From positions 124,001 through 188,000 of the forward strand of contig JAQCEA010000001.1 of assembly GCA_027620495.1 (NCBI GenBank): a stretch of DNA of 64,000 nucleotides, written 5' to 3'. The translations under genes were made by a program, and so were the position numbers. The notes beneath the pieces are model-generated. The model worked only from the letters and a program-made list of their open reading frames with translations. It had not been told where the DNA came from and did not search any database. The DNA comes from Pseudomonadota bacterium (GTDB lineage Bacteria > Pseudomonadota > Alphaproteobacteria > Puniceispirillales > Puniceispirillaceae). Shown piece after piece: positions 27,200 to 36,268 of the stretch; the stretch's first letter is position 1; the number at the start of each line of letters is the position of its first letter.

Positions 27200-28090
27200 T
27201 TAATCAGCTGATGCCAGTTTCATGGCTTCGTCTGTCACAACAGGCATATCCATGGCGAATTCCTGCTTGGCCTTATCCAGCCATAAAGCGTATTCAGCCT
27301 TCGATACCGCCTTAATTTCAATTGGCATATAGGCATGGTTTGTGCCGCAAATCTGGTTACATTGGCCGTAATAGGTCTGCGCGCCAACCGGCACATCAAT
27401 CCATGCTTCATTGGTCCGGCCGATAAAGGCATAAATTTGCACTGCCAGTGACGGCACAAAGAATGAATGCATCACATCATTGCCAGTAACCAGCAATTTG
27501 ACGCGGGTGCCTTCTGGAACAACAAGCGGGTTATCAACGCTCAGCAACCGAATCTGACCAGCCTTTAAATCGGCTTCATCGACAAGGTAGCTGTCGAAAC
27601 TGATGGCTTCGTCGGGGTAAGTGTAATTCCAATACCACTGATTGCCGGTAACCTTAATGACCATATCTGTATCGGCGGTCCGATCGGTGTAATAAAGAAG
27701 GCGGAATGATGGCACCGCGATCCCGACCAGAATAAGCACCGGGATCACTGTCCATAAAATTTCGATGACCGTGTTATGCGATGTCTTCGACGCTTTTGGA
27801 TTTTGCGACGCACGGAACCGCACCCCGACATAAATCAGCAATGCCAGAACAAATAATGAAATGGCTGTAATCACTACCAGCAATAGATTGTGCAAATCGG
27901 TCGCCATTTCGGCAATCGAGCCAGCTGGCGGCTGCAGGTTAAGTTGCCATGGCTGTGGGGCGGCGGAGTGCGCTGACGTCGCGATCATCACCCCGGACAA
28001 ACCGGCAAGCGCAGAAATTACAAATGGGCTGGCTGAACCAGCTGTCGTGACCCGCGCAATCATTATGCGGATTTGAGCCGAAATTGGCAT
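27200..28090 (-). CDS. ctaC: Cytochrome c oxidase subunit II
   Basis: Carries the CuA site and receives electrons from cytochrome c. ATG 28090 is chosen because GGGAGAGG lies just upstream; this gives 296 aa with a leader ending near SAHSAAPQPW. Two transmembrane helices follow (LLLVVITAISLFVLALLIYV and ILWTVIPVLILVGIAV), then the cupredoxin domain with NQWYWNYTYP and the CuA ligands in GQCNQICGTNHAYM (about 243-254). No C-terminal cytochrome c domain is present. First gene of the cta operon. Confidence 0.98.
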   Translation of the reverse strand: MPISAQIRIMIARVTTAGSASPFVISALAGLSGVMIATSAHSAAPQPWQLNLQPPAGSIAEMATDLHNLLLVVITAISLFVLALLIYVGVRFRASQNPKASKTSHNTVIEILWTVIPVLILVGIAVPSFRLLYYTDRTADTDMVIKVTGNQWYWNYTYPDEAISFDSYLVDEADLKAGQIRLLSVDNPLVVPEGTRVKLLVTGNDVMHSFFVPSLAVQIYAFIGRTNEAWIDVPVGAQTYYGQCNQICGTNHAYMPIEIKAVSKAEYALWLDKAKQEFAMDMPVVTDEAMKLASAD

Positions 28091-28423
28091 GGATACCTCT
28101 CCCAAAAACGTGATCCATAACAAAAGATCAGACGCGATGCCGGTGCCAGAAAAAATTCACCAGGCAAGCTTTGCCATGTTTAGACTGTTTCGCACGAATA
28201 GAAAACCCCCGTGCGGCAGCCTGTCGCTATAATTTTTGACTTTTTTTCGGTTTTTATTGCGATGCCATAAGGCATGCCAACCATCAAACCCAAGAAAGGC
28301 ACTAAGAAATCCGCGGCAATGGCTTGAATTTTCCGTTGAAACCACCCATCTTGATGGCAGCTATGTAACCAAAACATGTGACCATGTGTAAACCATCAAT
28401 GCACTGTTATAAAAGGATAATTC
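28091..28423. other. 333-bp divergent region between ctaC and tldD
   Basis: This should hold the cta operon promoter (-) and the tldD promoter (+). I cannot assign a confident -35/-10 pair to either. Visible features are an A/T-tract around 28231-28258, a short palindrome ATGCC/GGCAT at 28262-28275, and a direct repeat of CATGTG near 28374-28388. AAGGAT before 28424 is the tldD ribosome site. Confidence 0.5.
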
Positions 28424-29863
28424 ATGGATCTTCTTCACCAGACTGACCGTATCTTCTTTGAAAAAACCGGGCTGGATTTGGGGCGCACCCAGAAAATCGT
28501 CAGCGATGCGTTAGCGGCAGGTGACGATGGCGAATTATTCCTTGAAATGCGGCATTCTGAAATGCTGATGTTTGATGATGGCCGCCTGAAAACCGCCAGC
28601 TATGACCAATCGAGTGGCTTTGGTCTGCGCGCTGTTGCGGGTGACGCACATGGCTATGCCCATGCTGGCGAATTATCCGAATCAGCCCTGAAACGCGCCG
28701 TCGATAGTGTGTCGGCCGTGACCAAAGGGTATCATGGGCAAGCGGCACTGGGCACGTCCGCTGGCGGCAATGCGCCGCTTTACAGCGATGATAACCCGCT
28801 TAATCACACGTCATTCGAAACAAAAATCAGACTTTTACAGGAAATTGACAGCTATGCACGGTCTGCTGATAGCCGCGTCAAACAGGTCAATGCCAGCCTT
28901 GCCGGGTCGTGGCAAGCGGTGCAGATTATTCGCGGCGATGGTATCCGCATGGCTGATATACGCCCGTTGGTGCGAATGAATGTTTGGGTTGCGGTCGAGG
29001 AAAACGGACGCATGGAATCGGGCAGCAGCGGGGCTGGCGGCCGGGTCATGCTTGACCAATGGTTGACACCGGACGCATGGCAGCGCCAGGTTGATGAAGC
29101 CCTGCGCATTGCCGTGCTAAATCTCGACTCGGTACCAACACCCGCTGGCGAGATGGAAGTTGTGCTTGGTGCCGGATGGCCCGGCGTAATGCTTCATGAA
29201 GCAGTTGGCCATGGTCTCGAGGGCGATTTTAACCGCAAAGGAACGTCAGTATTTAGCGGCAAGGTCGGCGAACAGGTGGCGGCAAAAGGTGTTACTGTTA
29301 TTGATGACGGCACCATGGCAGATCGGCGCGGGTCAATCACTATTGATGATGAAGGCACGGCCAGCCGCCGCAATGTGTTGATCGAAGATGGAATTTTAAA
29401 AGGCTATATGCAAGACCGCCAGAACGCCCGGCTGATGGGGGTGGATGCAACCGGCAATGGGCGCCGCGAATCCTATGCCCATGCCCCGATGCCGCGCATG
29501 ACCAACACATTTATGGATAATGGCAAAGATGATCCGGCTGAAATTGTAAGCTCGATCAAAAAGGGGATTTATGCGGTGAATTTTGGTGGCGGGCAGGTTG
29601 ATATCACCTCGGGCAAATTTGTCTTTGCCGCGGCCGAGGCCTATCTTGTCGAAAATGGCAAAATTGGCGCCCCGGTAAAAGGCGCAACACTAATCGGCAA
29701 CGGCCCTGACGCGATGTCCAAAATCACCATGATCGGGAATGATACCAAGCTTGATAGCGGCATTGGCACCTGCGGCAAAGCTGGGCAGAGCGTGCCAGTT
29801 GGCGTTGGGCAACCGACGGTAAAAATGGGCGGCATCACCGTTGGCGGTACCGAAGCCGCCTAA
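28424..29863 (+). CDS. tldD: Metalloprotease TldD
   Basis: 479 aa, the metal-bearing subunit of the TldD/TldE heterodimeric protease, which unfolds and trims peptides (microcin B17, CcdA antitoxin and other RiPPs in model bacteria). The zinc motif HEAVGH is near residue 258 in MLHEAVGHGLEGDFN, and the C-terminal domain has the GIGTCGKAGQSVPVGVGQP segment. Its partner TldE/PmbA is encoded at 36.3 kb rather than adjacent. No RiPP precursor is evident nearby. Convergent with the MFS gene. Confidence 0.97.
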   Translation: MDLLHQTDRIFFEKTGLDLGRTQKIVSDALAAGDDGELFLEMRHSEMLMFDDGRLKTASYDQSSGFGLRAVAGDAHGYAHAGELSESALKRAVDSVSAVTKGYHGQAALGTSAGGNAPLYSDDNPLNHTSFETKIRLLQEIDSYARSADSRVKQVNASLAGSWQAVQIIRGDGIRMADIRPLVRMNVWVAVEENGRMESGSSGAGGRVMLDQWLTPDAWQRQVDEALRIAVLNLDSVPTPAGEMEVVLGAGWPGVMLHEAVGHGLEGDFNRKGTSVFSGKVGEQVAAKGVTVIDDGTMADRRGSITIDDEGTASRRNVLIEDGILKGYMQDRQNARLMGVDATGNGRRESYAHAPMPRMTNTFMDNGKDDPAEIVSSIKKGIYAVNFGGGQVDITSGKFVFAAAEAYLVENGKIGAPVKGATLIGNGPDAMSKITMIGNDTKLDSGIGTCGKAGQSVPVGVGQPTVKMGGITVGGTEAA

Positions 29864-29875
29864 ATGGATGTTGGT

Positions 29876-31063
29876 TTATACCGATACCGGTCGTTGGCGC
29901 AGATGAAACGCAACGGCAAGTAGTATCAATGTAATCGCCGCCCCAAAGCCAAATGAATAATGCACCCCGCCTAGATGGTATAGCGGGCCTGCCAGTACCA
30001 GACCGCCCACTTGGCCAAGCGAGCCAAACCCCTGCACCATGCCAAGCGCACCGCCCATCGTGGTTTTGCCAGCCGCATTGCTTGCCGCGGCAGACAGCGC
30101 CGGGTTGCTAAAGCCAAATCCAAAACAAACCGCCGTGGTCACGATCAGCATTTGCACCAGCGGATAGCCATTGCCAATCAACAACCCCACCGCCATTACC
30201 GCTGTTAAAATTTGCCCCACGACCAACAGGCTGGCACCAAACCCCACCGTGCCAACCTCGCCAAACCGGCGCACTGCACTATTAATTAATCCGCCCTGTA
30301 CCAAAATGATACATACGCCAATATAGGTAAACAGCCATCCGGTTTGACGGGCGTCAAAGTCCAGATAATCACGAAGCAACAGCACAAATGAAGCCTCTAC
30401 CTGTGCAAATGACAAATTCAGGCAAAAGAAGGCAAGCGCATAGAGCGCGAGGGGGCTGCGCATGATTGTGGCAAGCCGATTGACCAGCGGTTGCTTTGCC
30501 GATGACGCCACCTGCCGGTGAGCGGCGCTTTCTTCAATACGAACAGACAGTGCCAGCGCCAAGAATGAGAATCCAGCCGCCAGTAAAAATGGTGCCTGAT
30601 GAAGCGGCCCGCTGCCAACACCGCTCAGCAAACCACCAAGGGCCGGGCCAGCAACAAAGCCAGTGCCAATAGCAGCGCCAAACAAACCCATGTAACGCGC
30701 CCGTTGATGAGACGCCACCCGATCGGCGATAATGGCCTGAATCACGCCGGTATTCCCAGCCGCCAGCCCTGCCAAAATCCGCGCCGCAAACATCTGGATA
30801 ATATCATCAGAAAAGGCAAACCACAGATGCGCCAGCGCATTGACTAACAAACTGGCAATCAATACCGGACGCCTGCCAATATGATCGGACAGACGCCCCA
30901 AAAGCGGATTAGACAAAAACATTGCCATGGCAAAAGACGCCAATAGCAAGGTCATAACCGTTGCCGAAAGCCCCAAGGTTTCAATCACTGTGTATGGCAG
31001 AACCGGGATCAACGCGCCGATTCCCACAAAATTTATAAAGACAACAAGAAGCAGGGTGGGCAT
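29876..31063 (-). CDS. Major facilitator superfamily transporter (TetA/drug-proton antiporter-like)
   Basis: 395 aa, twelve predicted helices. The loop 2-3 motif A GRLSDHIGRRPVLI is clear, and the motif C-like GAAIGTGFVAGPALGG in helix 5 is typical of antiporters of the DHA1 group to which TetA belongs. The substrate is unknown and no linked regulator of the TetR/MarR type is present, so it should not be called a tetracycline pump. Stands alone between tldD (convergent) and gshA (97 bp upstream). Confidence 0.88.
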   Translation of the reverse strand: MPTLLLVVFINFVGIGALIPVLPYTVIETLGLSATVMTLLLASFAMAMFLSNPLLGRLSDHIGRRPVLIASLLVNALAHLWFAFSDDIIQMFAARILAGLAAGNTGVIQAIIADRVASHQRARYMGLFGAAIGTGFVAGPALGGLLSGVGSGPLHQAPFLLAAGFSFLALALSVRIEESAAHRQVASSAKQPLVNRLATIMRSPLALYALAFFCLNLSFAQVEASFVLLLRDYLDFDARQTGWLFTYIGVCIILVQGGLINSAVRRFGEVGTVGFGASLLVVGQILTAVMAVGLLIGNGYPLVQMLIVTTAVCFGFGFSNPALSAAASNAAGKTTMGGALGMVQGFGSLGQVGGLVLAGPLYHLGGVHYSFGFGAAITLILLAVAFHLRQRPVSV

Positions 31064-31160
31064 TGATCACTCTTTCGACAGTGCCGGGCATGCCCAGCCA
31101 ACAGACCATTTCGCCCATGGGCTGTTTAACCCGAACAGCATGATAGTTGGCAAGGCCCGG

Positions 31161-32525
31161 TTAATATTGGTTTGCGGTAAAGACCTGATCAATGTCGCCG
31201 TCCCATTCCTGACGGTATAAATCAAGCATCACCTCGGCTGGGGTTTTGCGTGTTTCAATAATGGTTTTTAGCAGTTGTAAAAATCCGGTTTCATCATTGC
31301 CGCCATCATCGCAAATACCGCGGCGGCGCAACCCAGCGGTGGCGATTTCAACGAGTCGGGCCGCCAGATGATAGACATCCGCATCAGCTAATTGCCCATT
31401 CAGCCCATTTGTCGCCACCGATAACCGCGCATTCATCACATCATCAGGCGTAATATGGGCGCTTAACGCCTCGGCCTGTGCCAATGCCTCGTCATCATAT
31501 AAAATCCCGACCCACAATGCGGGCAGGGCGCAAATATTGGCCCATGGGCCACTATCAGCCCCGCGCATTTCGATAAATTGCTTTAGGCGCACCTCGGGGA
31601 ATGCGGTGGTGATATGGTCTTCAAAATCAGCCATAATTGGTGGCATGCCTTCAAAACCAGCCAAACGCGATGCCAGATAATCGCAGAAAGACTGCCCAGC
31701 CACATCAATATAATCTTCGCCGCGATGCAGAAAATACATCGGCACATCAAGGATATAGTCAATCCATTGTTCATAGCCAAAGGCGGGGTCGAACACACAA
31801 GCTGGCACACCGCATCTGGCATGATCTGTATCGGTCCAGGCTTCGGCGCGGGTCGATAACAGGCCAGATGGCTTGCCGTCACGAAAAGGGGAATTGGCAA
31901 ATAGCGCCGTTGCCACTGGTTGCAGGGCAAGCGAGGTGCGGAATTTTCGGCGCATATCGACCTCGTCAGCATAGTCAAGATTGACCTGTACCGTGCATGA
32001 CCGCAACATCATATCAAGACCAAACCGCCCAACCTTTGGCATATAGTTGCGCATGATTTTATAGCGGCCCTTTGGCATCCATGGAATGTCGTCACGCCCC
32101 CATTTTGGTTGATACCCAATACCAAGCATGCCCAGCCCAAGCGCCGTGGTCACGGCCCGCATATGTTTGAGATGCCGCCCGGTTTCAGCGCATGTCTGAT
32201 GCAGATTGACAAGCGGCGCCCCAGATAATTCAAGCTGGCCGCCCGGCTCCAGCGTCACCGATCCGCCCTCACCATCTTTCAGACCAATGATATGGCCTTT
32301 TTCCATAATCGGCCGAGCTTTGTCGCCAATATGGGCGCATAATGATTGAAGCAGCGCGCCAACACCATCAGCACCCTCATAAGCAACTGGGCTGAAATCA
32401 GCGCGATGAAACAGAATTTTTTCGTGTTCGGTACCAATGCGCCACGCCGATTTTGGCTTGGCTCCAGCCGCCACCCAATCGACAAGCTGGCTGGTATCAG
32501 TGATCACTGTACTGTTATCGGCCAT
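31161..32525 (-). CDS. gshA: Glutamate-cysteine ligase, plant/alphaproteobacterial type
   Basis: First step of glutathione synthesis. 454 aa from ATG 32525, which is 9 nt after AGGAG (ATG 32531 is only 3 nt away). The ATP/Glu-site motif WRIGTEHEKI, then LEPGGQLELSGAPL and MLRSCTVQVNLDYADE are characteristic of the plant-like class II enzyme rather than E. coli GshA. rsmE lies just upstream on the same strand, a common pairing. ChaC (58 kb) would degrade the product. Confidence 0.95.
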   Translation of the reverse strand: MADNSTVITDTSQLVDWVAAGAKPKSAWRIGTEHEKILFHRADFSPVAYEGADGVGALLQSLCAHIGDKARPIMEKGHIIGLKDGEGGSVTLEPGGQLELSGAPLVNLHQTCAETGRHLKHMRAVTTALGLGMLGIGYQPKWGRDDIPWMPKGRYKIMRNYMPKVGRFGLDMMLRSCTVQVNLDYADEVDMRRKFRTSLALQPVATALFANSPFRDGKPSGLLSTRAEAWTDTDHARCGVPACVFDPAFGYEQWIDYILDVPMYFLHRGEDYIDVAGQSFCDYLASRLAGFEGMPPIMADFEDHITTAFPEVRLKQFIEMRGADSGPWANICALPALWVGILYDDEALAQAEALSAHITPDDVMNARLSVATNGLNGQLADADVYHLAARLVEIATAGLRRRGICDDGGNDETGFLQLLKTIIETRKTPAEVMLDLYRQEWDGDIDQVFTANQY

Positions 32526-32570
32526 AAGCATCCGCTCCTGATCATGTGCCTGCGATCATGCCCAGCTTCC

Positions 32571-33338
32571 CTAGCTGGACATTTTGCCATTCCAATCGCC
32601 GCAGATGGATTGGTAACAAGAAAGCGCCGCGATGGCTGCTGTATCCGCCCGCAATATGCGCGCGCCAAGAGAAATTTTCAAACAATTCTTGCGGCCATCC
32701 AGCTGTTTGCGTTCGGATGGGGAAAACCCGCCTTCTGGGCCAATCAGAATGGCTGCTTTATCATGGGCCGGGGCGGCCTGTAATGCCGCCGCAATATTAT
32801 TCGCCGGGCTGCCTGCAGATGATTCATCACACCAGATCAGCAACCGGTCATCTTCCATCTGATCAAGCACAGAAAACAACCCAGCAAATTCACGGATTGC
32901 GGCGATGTCCATGCGCTCTGTCTGTTCAGCCGCCTCAATCGCATTTGCAGCTAATCTTTCATCCTTGACCCGGCTGATTTGGCAATAATCAGTGCGCACT
33001 GGCCAGATGCAACTCACCCCCAATTCGCTTGCCTTTTGCGCCATAAAATCAAGTCTGGCTTTCTTCACCGGGGCAAATAGCAACCACAAATCAAGACAAT
33101 TGATTTGGGGCTTTATCTGCATTGCAATATCAACGCTGCATTGTTTCTTGCTAATTTCGGCGATATGCCCGGCCCATTCCCCATCATGGCCATTAAACAT
33201 GGTCAGCGGCGCACCAACGGCAAGCCGCATCACATTGACCAGATAATGGCGGTGGGCATCCGGCAAGGTTACGCGCTGCTGCGCTGCCAGCGGCATATCG
33301 ACAAATAACCGTGTCTTGGCGTTAAACTCTGTCATCAT
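32571..33338 (-). CDS. rsmE: 16S rRNA (uracil1498-N3)-methyltransferase RsmE
   Basis: SPOUT methyltransferase that modifies U1498 in the decoding centre. 255 aa from ATG 33338 (33335 is equivalent); the long upstream extension to 33434 is not supported. The PUA-like N-terminus has RLFVD and HRHYLVNVMRL; the knot region has ILIGPEGGFSPSERK and SLGARILRADTAAIAAL. Divergent from ubiA. Confidence 0.96.
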   Translation of the reverse strand: MMTEFNAKTRLFVDMPLAAQQRVTLPDAHRHYLVNVMRLAVGAPLTMFNGHDGEWAGHIAEISKKQCSVDIAMQIKPQINCLDLWLLFAPVKKARLDFMAQKASELGVSCIWPVRTDYCQISRVKDERLAANAIEAAEQTERMDIAAIREFAGLFSVLDQMEDDRLLIWCDESSAGSPANNIAAALQAAPAHDKAAILIGPEGGFSPSERKQLDGRKNCLKISLGARILRADTAAIAALSCYQSICGDWNGKMSS

Positions 33339-33493
33339 CTGGTTGTAAGCCCGATACCAAAACAAGACAAGACGCCATGCATAGGCCAGCGCATAAGCCA
33401 CGGATGAAATAAAGACGCTGGTACATAGAAGCACATCTGCGTGGATGCAAATCTATTTGGCTTTTTGCGTAAGCTTGGGTATCTCTAGCACCT

Positions 33494-34423
33494 ATGCCGC
33501 GACCAGATCACCAACACCAACCGCACAGCGACATGCCAGCCACCGGCTGGTGGCGCATTTTGCCATTTTGGTTGCATGACTATATCTATCTTGGTCGTTT
33601 TGACCGGCCAATTGGCTGGTGGCTGTTATTGTTGCCGGGCTGGTGGGTTATTCCCATTGGCGCCCCGTCAATCATCAGCATGTGGTGGCTTATGGCCTTG
33701 TTTCTGGCTGGGTCGATCATCACCCGGGCCGCTGGCTGTATCATCAATGATTTATGGGACCGGCGGCTTGACCAGCAAGTTGAAAGAACCCAGCAAAGAC
33801 CGCTGGCTTCGGGGGCTGTTTCATTGCGTGCCGCATTTATATTTTTGGGCATCCTAGGGGCCATCGGCATTGGCATTTTATGGCAATTGCCAGATATCGC
33901 CATTTATGTTGGGCTGGCCGCCGCGCCGCTTGTCATTGTTTATCCGTTGGCCAAACGCGTTACTTGGTTTCCACAATTTGTTCTTGGTCTGACATTTTCT
34001 TGGGGTGTCCCGCTTGGCTGGGCGGCCAGCACCGGATCACTGCCAGATCTATCAATTTTATCGATCTATGCCGGCTGTGTGGCGTGGGTATTTGGATATG
34101 ATACAATTTACGCGGTACAGGATATGGCTGATGATGCGGCGATTGGCATCAAATCTTCGGCTTTGGCCTTTGCTCAGCATTTAAAAATTGCTGTTGGCGT
34201 GGCATACGCTCTGGCTTTATTGTTGCTGTCGCTGGGGCTTTATCTACAGCTTGGCATTGGATTTTGGCTTGGCGGTCTCAGCCTGATGGGTGTGCATCTT
34301 GCCTACCAAATTCACCGTCTTGATGGCACCAATGCGGCGATTGCATTGCACCTGTTCCGGTCAAATCGTGACGCTGGTTTAATATTGACAGCAACAATGG
34401 TCATTACGCGTCTTATTGGCTGA
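33494..34423 (+). CDS. ubiA: 4-hydroxybenzoate octaprenyltransferase UbiA
   Basis: Membrane prenyltransferase that attaches the polyprenyl tail to 4-hydroxybenzoate in ubiquinone synthesis. 309 aa, eight to nine helices. The first Asp-rich motif is NDLWDRRLD (about 85-93) and the second is YDTIYAVQDMADD (about 200-212). RPLASG follows the first motif as usual. Ubiquinone produced here is finished by Coq7 (60 kb) and feeds the respiratory chain. Confidence 0.96.
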   Translation: MPRPDHQHQPHSDMPATGWWRILPFWLHDYIYLGRFDRPIGWWLLLLPGWWVIPIGAPSIISMWWLMALFLAGSIITRAAGCIINDLWDRRLDQQVERTQQRPLASGAVSLRAAFIFLGILGAIGIGILWQLPDIAIYVGLAAAPLVIVYPLAKRVTWFPQFVLGLTFSWGVPLGWAASTGSLPDLSILSIYAGCVAWVFGYDTIYAVQDMADDAAIGIKSSALAFAQHLKIAVGVAYALALLLLSLGLYLQLGIGFWLGGLSLMGVHLAYQIHRLDGTNAAIALHLFRSNRDAGLILTATMVITRLIG

Positions 34424-34440
34424 CCACCCACGGCCCTTTG

Positions 34441-35271
34441 TTACAAAAACGCATCAATACCGCTAACGCTTACCGATACGGCGTGCCACGGCGGGGTTTT
34501 AGCAAACAAAGCATATTTTTTGAGGCCAGCAATGACCGCATCGCGGGCGGATTTGTCGTGCTGGATATCAGCAATAAATTCGGCATGTGAACGCGAATCA
34601 TCACAACCGGTGAGTTGGCGGACACGCGCCGCGGCATCTGCCTGAGACACCGCTGGAAACCGCCGCCCAACCGCCGCTATGGCTGGCAGGGCTGCCGGTA
34701 TGCCGTCGGCATAATCCAGCACCCCAGATCGTGCCGAATAGCCATAGACCGGCTGGTCCGGCACCAGCAAATCATGCACAACATCCTGCATCATCACATA
34801 ATCATAGGCGACGCCAATGCCCTCGGTTCTGTGCATCTGTTCCAACTGTTCTGCGTCAAGCCATGCCACATTCAAGCTGACAATACAGCCAGCACAAGGA
34901 AATGCGGTACATGGCACTGCCGCATAAAAGCCAAGCATCGCCGCATGCACAATATCACAATCAAACAATCTAGCTGGCGTGACTGGAATGATGGCGGCAT
35001 CGCCGAATTTGCGGCGCAATTGAACAGGCGCACGATTTGATCCAACCGACAACACCGCAACGCGGCCATCAAAAATCCATTGATGGCGGTCAATCATGTT
35101 CTGATCAAGATTATAAAGCACACGATTGGCAAGCAGATACCCCTCGGATGGTGCGCTATAGGGATATAATCTGGCACGATCAATATCGGATAACATCGTC
35201 AGATACGTGTCGCCATGCGCCAGCGGCACAAAATCAGCAAGCAGATTATCGGGCAAGGCTGACGCTTTCAT
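34441..35271 (-). CDS. Unknown protein with a GGCT-like (gamma-glutamylcyclotransferase-fold) core
   Basis: ATG 35271 gives 276 aa; the longer frame starts only at TTG 35280. The first 26 bp overlap the end of argC on the same strand, so the two are cotranscribed. I do not recognise a named family. The middle (about 70-165) follows the GGCT/AIG2 pattern: VAVLSVGSNRAP (in place of YGSN), TPARLFDCDIV, FYAAVPCTAFPCAGCIVSLNV, then DAEQLEQMHRTEGIG with a Glu in the position of the catalytic acid, then VAYDYVMM. The outer parts are not assignable. A role in gamma-glutamyl or related peptide metabolism is inference only. Confident it is a real gene, not its function. Confidence 0.7.
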   Translation of the reverse strand: MKASALPDNLLADFVPLAHGDTYLTMLSDIDRARLYPYSAPSEGYLLANRVLYNLDQNMIDRHQWIFDGRVAVLSVGSNRAPVQLRRKFGDAAIIPVTPARLFDCDIVHAAMLGFYAAVPCTAFPCAGCIVSLNVAWLDAEQLEQMHRTEGIGVAYDYVMMQDVVHDLLVPDQPVYGYSARSGVLDYADGIPAALPAIAAVGRRFPAVSQADAAARVRQLTGCDDSRSHAEFIADIQHDKSARDAVIAGLKKYALFAKTPPWHAVSVSVSGIDAFL

Positions 35272-36193
35272 CAATGCCAAGCGCGATATTCATATTCTGC
35301 ACAGCCGCCCCAGAGGCACCTTTGCCAAGATTATCAAGCCGCGCAACCAGCCAAAATTGTTGGAACTTTGCATCAGAAAACACAAAAATTTCCATCGAAT
35401 CCCGATCAGCCAGCGCATCAGCCGCCAGCATATTTGGCGTATTTGTATCATTGGCACAGGTCGCCCCCATGCACACCAGCGTCCCCCATGCATACCAATC
35501 TGCATAAAGTTGATAGAGTTGGTCAGCCCGTACCACGCCTGAAAACTGATCAGCATGAAGCGGCAGATGCACCAACATACCAGCATAAAAATCGCCAACC
35601 GAAGGCATAAAAATAGGCGGTGTTTTCAGGCCGGCATAATATGTCATTTCGGCAAGGTGCTTGTGTGACAGATTGGTGCCATAACTAAAGTGCGGTGCCA
35701 ATTCGCCATTATCGTGGACGCCAATCATTGATTTGCCGCCGCCGCTATACCCGCTAACAGCAGGCACGCTTAAATGGCTGTCAGCAGGCAACAGGCCACT
35801 CTCGATCAATGGCTTGGCCAATGCCAGAAACCCGGTTGGATAGCAGCCCGGGTTGGCAATGCGCGATGCCGCGGCGATCATGCCGCGCTGGGTGGCGGTT
35901 AATTCGGGAAATCCATAGACCCAAGAATCGTCTACCCTATGCGCTGTGGATGCATCAATGAACCGGATCGATGCATCACCATCTGCCAAGGCAACAGCCT
36001 CTCGGGCCGCCTCGTCGGGCAGACATAAAATAGTAATGTCGCTGTCCTGCATCAATTGCAGGCGGGCTTCGGGGTCTTTGCGCTGTGCCTCATCAATATG
36101 AAGCATTTCGACATGCGGGTGGGCCTGCAACCGCGCGGCCACTTTCAGGCCAGTTGTGCCCGCCTCACCATCAATAAATATCCGAAAACTCAT
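35246..36193 (-). CDS. argC: N-acetyl-gamma-glutamyl-phosphate reductase, type 2
   Basis: NADPH-dependent third step of arginine synthesis. 315 aa, the short type 2 form (IFIDGEAGTTGLKVAARL at the nucleotide-binding start). Catalytic Cys is near 115 in NPGCYPTGFLALAKPL, followed by SGYSGGGKSM and HKHLAEM. No other arg gene is nearby. Its 3' end overlaps the GGCT-like gene; it is divergent from pmbA. Confidence 0.95.
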   Translation of the reverse strand: MSFRIFIDGEAGTTGLKVAARLQAHPHVEMLHIDEAQRKDPEARLQLMQDSDITILCLPDEAAREAVALADGDASIRFIDASTAHRVDDSWVYGFPELTATQRGMIAAASRIANPGCYPTGFLALAKPLIESGLLPADSHLSVPAVSGYSGGGKSMIGVHDNGELAPHFSYGTNLSHKHLAEMTYYAGLKTPPIFMPSVGDFYAGMLVHLPLHADQFSGVVRADQLYQLYADWYAWGTLVCMGATCANDTNTPNMLAADALADRDSMEIFVFSDAKFQQFWLVARLDNLGKGASGAAVQNMNIALGIDESVSLAR

Positions 36194-36268
36194 GCCGCAG
36201 TAATAAACCTATTCTCTGCTGACGACAAGCAGTTGAAATATCGGCCTATGCAGATTATGTGATTAGTC

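Noticed and set aside
28157-28377. Minus-strand short frames in the ctaC-tldD gap
   Set aside because: Two frames of about 60 codons with low-quality composition and no ribosome site.
29876-31063. Calling the MFS gene a tetracycline resistance pump
   Set aside because: Motif A fits the DHA1 group, but no TetR-type regulator is present and specificity cannot be read from motifs.
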